Shown: positions 15,084 through 22,634 of the stretch, in pieces
How the letters are laid out: the number at the start of each line of letters is the position of its first letter
Numbering within the stretch: position 1 is the first letter of the stretch
NCBI GenBank assembly: GCA_017303475.1
Contig: JAFLBO010000038.1
Location: 1 to 44,142 of the forward strand
Reading direction: 5' to 3'
Length of the DNA: 44,142 bases
DNA from: Chitinophagales bacterium
GTDB lineage: Bacteria > Bacteroidota > Bacteroidia > Chitinophagales > Saprospiraceae
Made by a program: the position numbers and the translations under genes
Notes under the pieces: model-generated
Seen by the model: the letters and a program-made list of their open reading frames with translations, nothing else
Told to the model about the DNA's origin: nothing
The model's database searches: none

Positions 15084-16544
15084 ATGTCGCCAGAAATTGT
15101 CCGCCTTAGATCTGATCTGGAACGCATTTACGAAAACCAGGTTGCAGCAGAAGAAAAGTTCAGGAATGAAACCCGCGTGCTCCCGCGCGCACAGCAGCTC
15201 AGTTTTCGCAATCTATTGCATTATTTGGCTCTGAGAAGGGAAGATTTGCGTCCCCTACAGGATGCATTGCATGATGCAGGCTTGTCCTCCCTGGCAAGCG
15301 CAGAGAGCCATTGCATGCGACAGGTACAAGCAGTGCTGCAGCGCATGGGTTATAGTTTTCCGGAAGGAAGTTTGTCTGAGCTTGATGCGCATGCGGGGGG
15401 ACAGATTATCCGCAAGCGGGCAGCTGATTTGTTTGGTGATAAGGAGGAAAAACAGATCCCCCACCTGATGGTGACTTTTGAAACAGCGCTGGCAGACGAT
15501 TATGGCTCTGTGAAGCAATTGTTGAAAGCCGGTATGCACATTGCCCGCATCAATACAGCGCACGATAACCCTGAAATTTGGGCTAAAATGGTTCAGCATG
15601 TGCGTAAAGCAGCCAAGTCACTGGACCGTTCCTGTAAGATTTATATTGATTTAGCTGGTCCAAAAATCCGTACCACCATTATGGGCAAGGGATGGAAAAA
15701 GGAACGAGTTAAATTGCGGGAACGTGAACGCTTTTTCCTGGCAGAATCCACTACCGTGGTAGATCGCAGGGAAAAAGTGGTGGGTTGCACCCTGCCAGGG
15801 GTAATCAAGGATTTGCGGCAGGGCGATCGTGTGTTGTTCGACGATGGATTGTTTGAGGCCGTGGTAGAAACTCCCGGCGAATGGATGGCTGAACTCTATA
15901 TGCACCGCGTTTCCGCACCAAAAGCGCGACTAAAGGCAGAAAAGGGGATTAATTTCCCAGACACTCAGCTTTCCGTGCGTTGTTTAACGGACTATGATCG
16001 TTCGGTTATTCCATTTGCAGTGGCGCATGCGGATATACTTGGTTTTTCTTTTGTGCGCACAGCAACTGATGTGGAAGAATTACAGCAATTACTTCTTGAA
16101 TTTGGTACACCACCGTTACCCATTGTTTTAAAAATAGAAACCGCTGAAGCGGTGCAAAACCTGCCTTCTTTGCTGCATCAGGGTATGCATGAGCAGGTAT
16201 TCGGGGTAATGATAGCGCGCGGAGATTTGGCGGTAGAGATTGGTTTTGAACGACTTAGCGAGATTCAGGAAGAGATTCTTTGGCTTTGTGAAGCGGCGCA
16301 TGTACCCGTTATCTGGGCCACTCAGGTGCTGGAAACCCTAAACAAAAGCGGTATCGCAACCCGCTCGGAAGTGACTGATGCCGCCCGCGCAGCGCATGCC
16401 GATTGTGTGATGCTCAATAAGGGCCAATACCTGCTCACCGTTCTGGCAACGCTTCAAGATATTTTGCAACGCAGCGGTGGGCACCATACTAAAAAGCGGT
16501 ATATTTTCCGGCCCTTAAGGATTGCAGAACGCTTTTTGGGGTGA
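15084..16544 (+). CDS. pyruvate-kinase-barrel protein with N-terminal helical extension
   Basis: The 486-residue protein carries a pyruvate kinase TIM barrel from about residue 128: ARINTAH (154-160), YIDLAGPKIRT (187-197), GINFPDTQL (288-296), FSFVRTATDV, LKIETAEA (349-356), MIARGDLAVEIG (376-387) and ATQVLET (412-418). Differences from classical pyruvate kinase are clear: about 125 N-terminal residues of predicted helix, MLNKG (443-447) where the enzyme has MLSGETA, and no C-terminal alpha/beta effector domain. A related subgroup annotated as pyruvate kinase exists in other bacteria, but its activity is not established to my knowledge. The ATG at 15084 lies after the repeat cassette; the in-frame extension to 15018 would translate the repeat and is rejected. 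Its place after the sulfur genes may be coincidental. Confidence 0.8.
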   Translation: MSPEIVRLRSDLERIYENQVAAEEKFRNETRVLPRAQQLSFRNLLHYLALRREDLRPLQDALHDAGLSSLASAESHCMRQVQAVLQRMGYSFPEGSLSELDAHAGGQIIRKRAADLFGDKEEKQIPHLMVTFETALADDYGSVKQLLKAGMHIARINTAHDNPEIWAKMVQHVRKAAKSLDRSCKIYIDLAGPKIRTTIMGKGWKKERVKLRERERFFLAESTTVVDRREKVVGCTLPGVIKDLRQGDRVLFDDGLFEAVVETPGEWMAELYMHRVSAPKARLKAEKGINFPDTQLSVRCLTDYDRSVIPFAVAHADILGFSFVRTATDVEELQQLLLEFGTPPLPIVLKIETAEAVQNLPSLLHQGMHEQVFGVMIARGDLAVEIGFERLSEIQEEILWLCEAAHVPVIWATQVLETLNKSGIATRSEVTDAARAAHADCVMLNKGQYLLTVLATLQDILQRSGGHHTKKRYIFRPLRIAERFLG

Positions 16545-16548
16545 CAGG

Positions 16549-16712
16549 TTTCGCACAGATTTTACACAGATTTGTTGCGCAGATTTCACACAGATTTTTT
16601 GAAGATATTTGTTTGGGCGGCGTTCTGACCCAACCCCATCTCAAAAAAAATCTGTGTGAAATCTGCGCAACAAATCTGTGTGAAATCTGCACGAAACCTC
16701 TGCGAAACCTCT
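16549..16712. repeat. long inverted repeat cassette E between convergent genes
   Basis: The left arm (about 16551-16600) is built from cacagattt words; the right arm (about 16641-16690) is its inverted copy, with roughly 40 bp of perfect pairing around gatttgttgcgcagattt. A second unit, ctctgcgaaac, repeats at about 16697-16718. The cassette begins four bases after the stop of the pyruvate-kinase-like gene and ends about 20 bp before the desaturase stop on the other strand. It may work as a bidirectional terminator. The first 23 bases of the left arm recur exactly at 18386-18408. Confidence 0.92.
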
Positions 16713-16731
16713 GCGAAATCCACTCGAATTT

Positions 16732-17754
16732 CTACACCGGATACTTCCGTGCATATTCCCTCCAACTGATCATTTTGCCTTGTTCATCGTCCCAAAGTTT
16801 ATAAAAAATGCAGCGCAGGCTCTGACTGAAGGTGAGGGCATTGGCTACCTGGTCAAAAACCGGGTTTTCGTGATGGCAACGCGCCAGTTCGTAATTGGGT
16901 ACCAGTGAATTCAGGTGATGGATGTGGTGGTAACCGATGTTGCCGGAAAGCCAGTGGAATAGTTTGGGCAATTTGTAATAGGAACTCCCTTGAATAGAAG
17001 CCTTCAGGTAATCCCATTTTTCTTTGGCAGCTTTATAAGTATGTTCGTGCTGGTGTTGAATATAGAAAAACCAGATCGCAATGGTGCCGAATGCCGCGAT
17101 AATAGGGAAATGCACCCGTGTGAAAGCCTCCCAGCCAAGGAAGTAGATTAAGGTTCCGTGAATGAGAAACAGGAACACATTGTTCCAAAACAAGGCCTTA
17201 TTGGCCACCTCCCATCCCTTCAGCCGGATAATGGGAAAACGGTTATTGTAGAAGATGTAAAACAAAGGCCCCAGGAAAAACAACACCGGAGCGCTTCGGA
17301 AAAGCCGGTACTTGAATTTTTGCATAGCACTCAGTGCCCGATATTCCTGAACGGTCAACGTATTGATATCGCCGATATCTCTGTTTTGATCCAGAATGCC
17401 GTTGTGGCCATGATGATAATTGTGGTTTTTTGCCCAGTACTTATAAGGAATAAACGTCAGAAAGCTGCATGCTGCGCCAATGATATTATTGGCTTTTCTG
17501 GATGCAGTAAACGACTGGTGACCGCAATCGTGCTGAATGATGAAAATCCGGACCAGGAAAAAGGCATTGATAATAGCCAGTCCAATAGTAAGCCAGACGG
17601 ATACATCGCGCCAAACGTACATGGCAATCCAGATGGCAAGGAAAGGCAGGAAAGAATTCAGGATTTGAATGGTGGCTTTCTGACTGTTGGGTAATTGATA
17701 CCGTTTAACAATAGCCGGTAATTGCTGGTAGATGTTGCTGTCGGATGCTTGCAT
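16732..17754 (-). CDS. membrane fatty acid desaturase
   Basis: The 340-residue membrane enzyme would introduce a double bond into acyl lipids using a di-iron centre and oxygen. The three histidine boxes are present: HDCGH at 75-79, HNYHH at 111-115 and HHIHH at 276-280, with an extra HQHEH at 234-238. Hydrophobic segments at about 33-70, 90-105, 155-170, 190-205 and 215-232 fit the desaturase topology. The box pattern is that of the omega-6/Delta-12 acyl-lipid desaturase group (DesA-like), but position specificity cannot be read from it. The gene stands alone, convergent with the pyruvate-kinase-like gene and divergent from a 132-aa gene. A short stem (aaggctgt/acagcctt) lies in its leader. 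Confidence 0.9.
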   Translation of the reverse strand: MQASDSNIYQQLPAIVKRYQLPNSQKATIQILNSFLPFLAIWIAMYVWRDVSVWLTIGLAIINAFFLVRIFIIQHDCGHQSFTASRKANNIIGAACSFLTFIPYKYWAKNHNYHHGHNGILDQNRDIGDINTLTVQEYRALSAMQKFKYRLFRSAPVLFFLGPLFYIFYNNRFPIIRLKGWEVANKALFWNNVFLFLIHGTLIYFLGWEAFTRVHFPIIAAFGTIAIWFFYIQHQHEHTYKAAKEKWDYLKASIQGSSYYKLPKLFHWLSGNIGYHHIHHLNSLVPNYELARCHHENPVFDQVANALTFSQSLRCIFYKLWDDEQGKMISWREYARKYPV

Positions 17755-17977
17755 GGTAATGCTGTGAACGGGTTGTTCCTCACTTTTGAAAGGCTGTAGA
17801 GGTATAGATTATGATTAAAACAGCCTTTTGAAAAATTTCCCAAAAGTCGATGGTAGTACAGTGCCGTCAAGTGATTTATATCAGTCTTTGCGGGGACAGA
17901 AATCACCTTTTACTAATTAACTGCCTTGAATTGGAGTACGAGTTGCCGTATTTTACCCGAAAATTCACTTATTGCCT

Positions 17978-18376
17978 ATGAAAATACCTGAAACAGCATT
18001 TTTGGAGCAAGATTTCATCCGGTTAAAGGGCATTGACCTGGAAGATAGCTGGCTGGTGGGGCTTGAAATGGATTGGGAGACTCAACGGCTTACTTTATTT
18101 CTGGATTTTAGTATTTGGCAGCCAAGTGAATTTTACGAAAAGCCCAAACCTGGTGAATGGACATGTTATAAAAGAGGAGTGTTGGTCTTTACAAATGTCC
18201 GGGAATTAATTGGTTTACCGGATTTAGCAAATATAAATCCCAGTGTAGATCCGGATGGTTCTATGGATTGGGGTAATCTGGAAGATTTTCGCATAAAAAA
18301 TGATTGGATTAGTATGGAATTATGCGATTTGGAGGTAAGGTTTAAGGCTGATGAAATGATTTTCAGGTTGGAGTGA
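17978..18376 (+). CDS. hypothetical 132-aa cytoplasmic protein
   Basis: Not recognised. The protein is small, acidic and rich in aromatic residues (DSWLVGLEMDWETQRLTLFLDFSIWQ, GEWTCYKRGVLVF), with alternating hydrophobic strands and no signal peptide or membrane segment. This general look is shared by immunity-type and other small Bacteroidota beta-rich proteins, but I cannot name a family. The ATG at 17978 is preferred over the in-frame TTG at 17972. It is divergent from the desaturase and followed 10 bp downstream by a composite repeat. Confidence 0.65.
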   Translation: MKIPETAFLEQDFIRLKGIDLEDSWLVGLEMDWETQRLTLFLDFSIWQPSEFYEKPKPGEWTCYKRGVLVFTNVRELIGLPDLANINPSVDPDGSMDWGNLEDFRIKNDWISMELCDLEVRFKADEMIFRLE

Positions 18377-18385
18377 AGAGGTTTT

Positions 18386-18543
18386 TCGCACAGATTTTAC
18401 ACAGATTTTTTCCGCAGATTCTGCAGAAGGCGTTCAGCCGGGCATTTCGAGATCAAAACAAAAAGAGGCTGCCGAAGGCAGTCAAAAATCCGCGTCATCC
18501 GCGTCATCCGCGTTCCATAATATTCGCGTTCCATCAGCGTTCC
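18386..18543. repeat. composite repeat F upstream of the 827-aa gene
   Basis: The region begins with an exact 23-bp copy of the arm of cassette E (18386-18408). It continues with a small hairpin gctgccgaaggcagt (18468-18482), then tandem tccgcgtca words (about 18488-18515) and three gcgttcca words up to 18543. From about 18452 on it is a diverged copy of the block at 21081-21175 on the other side of the next gene. It reads through in frame with the following gene but is not expected to be translated. Confidence 0.85.
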
Positions 18544-18549
18544 AGAAAC

Positions 18550-21033
18550 ATGTACCGTGCGTTACTTATAGCCACCTTATTCCTGCTTCATCAACCTCAG
18601 CTTTCTTCCCAGCAGGGTTATACGGCGGGGCTCCGTGTTTATCCTGCCAAAGGCAGCCCGTATCCGCCGGTGTTTTCACCGTTTTGCCCGGATCGGTGCT
18701 GGCTGAATGAGCGTGAGTTTGACCTGGTAAAGGGGCGTTTTTTGTTGGCTCAAGAGCCTTCCTGTTTGCCCCGGGAAGCCATCCGCTACAGCCACGATTC
18801 AGATTCCGCAGATATCTGGCGCCAACCTTTGCGCTGGGAACAGGACCCGTTTGAGCCGCGTTATTGCTGGTCTTTTGATTACCACCGGGATTTGGTAAGC
18901 AAGTGGGAATCTGCTAAAGACACCATGTATATCATCCGTTATGATCGGAATACCCGGCAGCAGCAGACGTTTGGGTCGCTGGCAGCTGGCCAAATGATGG
19001 TGGGCGAATCAGGCATTTGGGTGTATAATCAGGAGGAGATTGTGATGCACGATAAACGCAACGGCCAGGTAATGCACCGCATCAAAGATCCTTTTGGCAC
19101 CGATTTGATGCTTTGGACACGTAATTGGGGGGCGGATGTTTTGATCAGCGACCGGTTTAGGTTTGAGGTGAAAACCGGACAAATGGTTCCTTTTTCCGGC
19201 ATACCCGAGGAACTGGAAGGCTGTAAGTCGCCGGCTCAGGTGGAGTGGGTAGGGGAGTCCTGCATTAGTCAGACTTATGGAGAAAAAGCAAAGGTTCAGT
19301 ATTATATTTCCATGCCTGGAGTTCCTGTCAGGAGGTTGCCGGAGGTTTATTTCCCAAACAGGCGAATTGAGTTTATCACCGGGTTATCCCGACAACTATG
19401 GTTTTATCAAACGGATACTTTGTGGATGTTTAATTTGGGCTCTCAAGAGATTTCTGGCTATGGTATCAAATCGGCTGAGTATTTGTTGAAAGGAAATCCG
19501 GATAGTCGCTTTATTGTGTTTGGGTCTGAACGGGGCTTAAGCGTTTTCGATATGGAAAGCTGTACCAACCGGGTATTACCCAGGCCATACGGGCATAAAA
19601 AAGCATATACATATGAATCCATTGGCGAAAAAATCATTCTGACCTGGCCGGATTATTGGGAAATTCTGGACCTCAGACAAATGGCTACTGATTTTCCGGA
19701 GGATCAGGTGCAGGTGGAATTTGCCAGGTTTGAGCCAGAAATAGCCGGATTTCAGGCATTGCCGGAAGATTTTTACCTCCGTTATGCGGCATTTGTGCAA
19801 TTGAAGAAGAAATATGCTCCTTTAAAAAATCCCAAAATCCAGGCGAGTCTGGATCGATTACGCAGCAATTTTAGTTATTTGCTATATAATCCACCAGATT
19901 CCGTCATGGAACAAGTGGCGCTGGATTATGCGGCTAATCGCCTGGATACTGCGTTGCATTGCGAACTGGTATCTGGATTGTGCCGGTATTATGGTTACAA
20001 GGGAAGATTGGAAATGGCGGCGCCGTTACTTTATTTTTACTCAGCCTGTTTGGCAAAAAATCAGATTCAGGATTTGTTGCCGGTAGATCAAATCAGTGCC
20101 ACACTTCATCGACTGGACAGTATTGACCGGCTGCCGCATTCGGCCGATGAGCGTTTGTATGCTACCGGGAAGATTTGGTTTGATTACTGCTTTTACAAAC
20201 GCTGGTTCAGGTATTCCTGGCCTATGGAAAATCTGGAGCAGGCCTTTGGTTACTACCGAACCTTGGTGAAGGAGTACCCCAATAGCCCCTTGGCGGATAA
20301 TGCAGCGTATGATATGCTGCATTATATAGATCACAGGCAGCAGGATTCTTCGGATGATTTACCGGAGGGAAATCTTAGTGAAGCGTACGAGGCATTCAGT
20401 CAGTTTTTGGAGCGATACCCGGAATCGGATTGCAGCTCCAAAGTAATGGCTCGGATGTTGCGGATTCTGGCCAGCTCCTGGAGTTTTGATGAGTGGCAAG
20501 AGCAAAAACTGGATACCTTAATCAGCCTATATCCTGATCTGGTTTTGAGCAATAATGAGTTTGCTCCATTACAGGAACATTTTTACATTTCTAAATGGAA
20601 AAGGAATTGGAGTTTATCCGTTCACTTTTTAACGGATACTATTGCGCTTGACAATGCGGTTTATCTGGAAATTCGTTTGACCAACATAAGCAGCACTTCG
20701 CAGGAACTCGATGTAGCAGAGCAACTTAATTGGAACAGAGGTATTACACTACATATAAGGCAGATTCCTGACCAGGGATGTGAACCTAAATCGGGAGATA
20801 TCGGCATTACTCCGGTGAATCCCGGCAATATTTCAAGAACAGTCATTATTGCGCCTATGGATTCGCTGGTGGAGCAATTTGTGCTAAACAAGGTTACTCT
20901 GAATATAAATTATTCCAATGTACCTTTTACCTTGGCACGCGGCGAGACGTATGAATACTATATGCAGGCAAAGCTCTATGGGTTGCCCTGGTTACGAATG
21001 GGTGGATCTGGCGGGAGGTTTTATGTGAGATAA
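18550..21033 (+). CDS. hypothetical secreted protein with propeller-like and TPR/helical regions
   Basis: Not assigned to a known family. The 827-residue product starts with a signal peptide (1-20, ending LSSQQ). Residues about 20-380 are rich in short beta strands with W/Y-D repeats, as in beta-propellers (for example IVMHDKRNGQVMHRI, SRFIVFGSERGLSVFD). Residues about 400-660 are helical, and two segments resemble the TPR-like repeats of outer-membrane lipoproteins (AFGYYRTLVKEYPNSPLADNAAYDML, AYEAFSQFLERYPESDCSSKVMARML). The C-terminal 150 residues look like a beta-sandwich; no T9SS tail is obvious. The start at 18550 is chosen because the longer frame from 18373 is made of repeat DNA. The gene is flanked on both sides by copies of one composite repeat. 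Confidence 0.75.
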   Translation: MYRALLIATLFLLHQPQLSSQQGYTAGLRVYPAKGSPYPPVFSPFCPDRCWLNEREFDLVKGRFLLAQEPSCLPREAIRYSHDSDSADIWRQPLRWEQDPFEPRYCWSFDYHRDLVSKWESAKDTMYIIRYDRNTRQQQTFGSLAAGQMMVGESGIWVYNQEEIVMHDKRNGQVMHRIKDPFGTDLMLWTRNWGADVLISDRFRFEVKTGQMVPFSGIPEELEGCKSPAQVEWVGESCISQTYGEKAKVQYYISMPGVPVRRLPEVYFPNRRIEFITGLSRQLWFYQTDTLWMFNLGSQEISGYGIKSAEYLLKGNPDSRFIVFGSERGLSVFDMESCTNRVLPRPYGHKKAYTYESIGEKIILTWPDYWEILDLRQMATDFPEDQVQVEFARFEPEIAGFQALPEDFYLRYAAFVQLKKKYAPLKNPKIQASLDRLRSNFSYLLYNPPDSVMEQVALDYAANRLDTALHCELVSGLCRYYGYKGRLEMAAPLLYFYSACLAKNQIQDLLPVDQISATLHRLDSIDRLPHSADERLYATGKIWFDYCFYKRWFRYSWPMENLEQAFGYYRTLVKEYPNSPLADNAAYDMLHYIDHRQQDSSDDLPEGNLSEAYEAFSQFLERYPESDCSSKVMARMLRILASSWSFDEWQEQKLDTLISLYPDLVLSNNEFAPLQEHFYISKWKRNWSLSVHFLTDTIALDNAVYLEIRLTNISSTSQELDVAEQLNWNRGITLHIRQIPDQGCEPKSGDIGITPVNPGNISRTVIIAPMDSLVEQFVLNKVTLNINYSNVPFTLARGETYEYYMQAKLYGLPWLRMGGSGGRFYVR

Positions 21034-21037
21034 ATTT

Positions 21038-21078
21038 CCCTTAATATTTCGCAGATAGCATTCTGCGAAATGTTAGGG
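21038..21078 (+). terminator. terminator-like hairpin after the 827-aa gene
   Basis: Arms 21038-21054 and 21063-21078 (cccttaatatttcgcag with ctgcgaaatgttaggg) pair over about 16 bp with one bulge and an 8-nt loop. It starts 4 bp after the stop codon. No T-run follows, so it could be a processing or stability element. Confidence 0.55.
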
Positions 21079-21080
21079 AG

Positions 21081-21175
21081 GCAAAACAAAATCCAAAACA
21101 AGTTGCCGAAGGCAACCATAAAATCCGCGTCATCCGCGTCATCCGCGTTCCAAAAAATCCGCGTTCCAACTCGCG
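21081..21175. repeat. composite repeat G, second copy of block F
   Basis: The order of words matches 18452-18543: an A-rich lead (caaaacaaaa), a small hairpin gttgccgaaggcaac (21102-21116), tandem tccgcgtca words (21124-21151) and gcgttcca words to about 21175. Together the two copies form direct repeats around the 827-aa gene. Confidence 0.85.
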
Positions 21176-21233
21176 TTTCAAAAATGTGCAAATTATTCGG
21201 GCCAAATCCTTCCCTAGATCCATGTTCTTTAGG

Positions 21234-21241
21234 TACCTTTG
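21234..21241 (+). promoter_or_regulatory. -7 box TACCTTTG before the LamG gene
   Basis: An exact match to the Bacteroidota TAnnTTTG box, ending 9 nt before the ATG at 21251. Transcription would begin almost at the start codon. The same 8-mer in the same position precedes ribF. This supports the 21251 start and suggests a promoter for the LamG-carB pair. Confidence 0.55.
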
Positions 21242-21250
21242 CACCCCGAA

Positions 21251-22633
21251 ATGAAAAAACGACTGCTACGTACTTTCACTTCGGCAATGCCGCAAACTGG
21301 TTTCAATTGGCCGGTTTGCGGCATTTTTTTACTCATTATGATCCTGAGCGCCGGATTCCCAATATCTGGCATGACCCAAACCTGCCTTCATTTTGCCGGC
21401 AAACAAAGGGTGGCTGCAAAAGTAGAACTCGCTCCCGGGTTAAAGGACTTTACCATTGAAGCCAGGTTCAAGACCCAAAATCCCGCCGATGGTTCTCTGT
21501 ACCGACTCTTTAGCTGGGATGTGGGGTCTCAATCGCGTATTGAGGTAGGGGTTATGGACGGACTGTTGTCTGTTTTCCATCATTCAGAAACCGCAGCAGA
21601 GGGGCTGGTCAATTCAGAAGCCATGGTGACTGATAACCAATGGCATCATGTAGCCTACATCAGAACCGACAACAAAGTGGAAGTTTTGCTGGATGGCAAA
21701 GTGGTGCTAACGGAGATTAGTCAAACCTTGCCTGGAAAGGATTTCTTCATAGGCTCCTGGTATGAACGCGATTCAGACTGGAATGGCTGCATTGATGAAG
21801 TCCGCATTTGGTCTGTAGCCCGCACAGCAAAGGAAATTGCCGATTTTCAGCACAAAGCCATCCCAAAGCGTTTGTATGCTAAAATGCTGGCTTATTTCCC
21901 TTGCAATGAAGGAAAAGCTAATAGCGATAACCGTAAAATTCAAACATTGAAGGATTACAGCGGTCATACATTGGGGCGTCTGGATCAATTTGAGATGCTT
22001 GGATCTACAAGCAATTTTATCGGTGAAAATCAAACGATTACGCCACCTCCGCCGCCAACCGAAGAGGATGAATTGGTTGTTGCGGCCCAGGAATATGAAG
22101 CACCGCCTCCGCCACCAGTGGATCCAAACCATTGCCTGGTGCCAGCTGCCGTGGTTCAGAGTGTATTTGGCGGCGCCCCGATAACAGGAGATTTCAATAC
22201 CTTAAAGGACTTTTTCCTTCGGTCGGGCATGTTTTACAACGGGTCGGTCCAGCAATCCTTTAGTACATCGTTCAGGGATACTTTCTGGATTGTTCAGGGG
22301 GCACAGTTTGGGAATTATACCCTTGGAAAGGAAAAATCATTTGTTGTTGTGTACAATGAAGAGGATTACGCCGGTGTACGACAAGTGAAACATTTGGAAG
22401 CCTGGTTAGCCATGAATACCCATGAAATAGCAGAAAGGCTCTCTGTTGAAAAACTGGCACTTATGACCAGTATCTTCAGCACTTCAGCCAGGTATTTACA
22501 GGCCGATCAGGTTCATCGCCACATGTACATCATTGAAGAGGGTGGCCAAAGGTGCTATCAGCTAGCATTGTTTTACAGCACAGTTCAACATGCTGCTCAG
22601 TTTATAAAGTTGAGTTTCAGCCAATCAAAATAA
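21251..22633 (+). CDS. secreted LamG/concanavalin-like domain protein
   Basis: The 460-residue product has a hydrophobic signal region (about 18-42, ending GMTQ), then a LamG/laminin-G-like lectin fold at about 44-210: FTIEARFKTQN, GSLYRLFSWD, WHHVAYIRTDNKVEVLLDGKVV, IGSWYERDSDWNGCIDEVRIWSVART. Two proline-rich linkers (PPPPPTEEDE and PPPPPVDP) follow at about 262-292, and an unassigned C-terminal domain of about 165 residues. LamG modules usually bind glycans or other ligands. Its stop codon is one base from the carB start codon, so the two genes are almost certainly co-transcribed, an odd pairing for a secreted protein and a nucleotide-synthesis enzyme. Confidence 0.8.
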   Translation: MKKRLLRTFTSAMPQTGFNWPVCGIFLLIMILSAGFPISGMTQTCLHFAGKQRVAAKVELAPGLKDFTIEARFKTQNPADGSLYRLFSWDVGSQSRIEVGVMDGLLSVFHHSETAAEGLVNSEAMVTDNQWHHVAYIRTDNKVEVLLDGKVVLTEISQTLPGKDFFIGSWYERDSDWNGCIDEVRIWSVARTAKEIADFQHKAIPKRLYAKMLAYFPCNEGKANSDNRKIQTLKDYSGHTLGRLDQFEMLGSTSNFIGENQTITPPPPPTEEDELVVAAQEYEAPPPPPVDPNHCLVPAAVVQSVFGGAPITGDFNTLKDFFLRSGMFYNGSVQQSFSTSFRDTFWIVQGAQFGNYTLGKEKSFVVVYNEEDYAGVRQVKHLEAWLAMNTHEIAERLSVEKLALMTSIFSTSARYLQADQVHRHMYIIEEGGQRCYQLALFYSTVQHAAQFIKLSFSQSK

Positions 22634-22634
22634 C

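Noticed and set aside
18373..18549. N-terminal extension of the 827-aa protein (59 residues)
   Set aside because: It translates the composite repeat (for example RHPRHPR from tccgcgtca words). The ATG at 18550 starts a proper signal peptide.
18452..21175. Insertion sequence or transposon around the 827-aa gene
   Set aside because: No transposase, no terminal inverted repeats and no target-site duplication are visible. Only the direct composite repeats support mobility.
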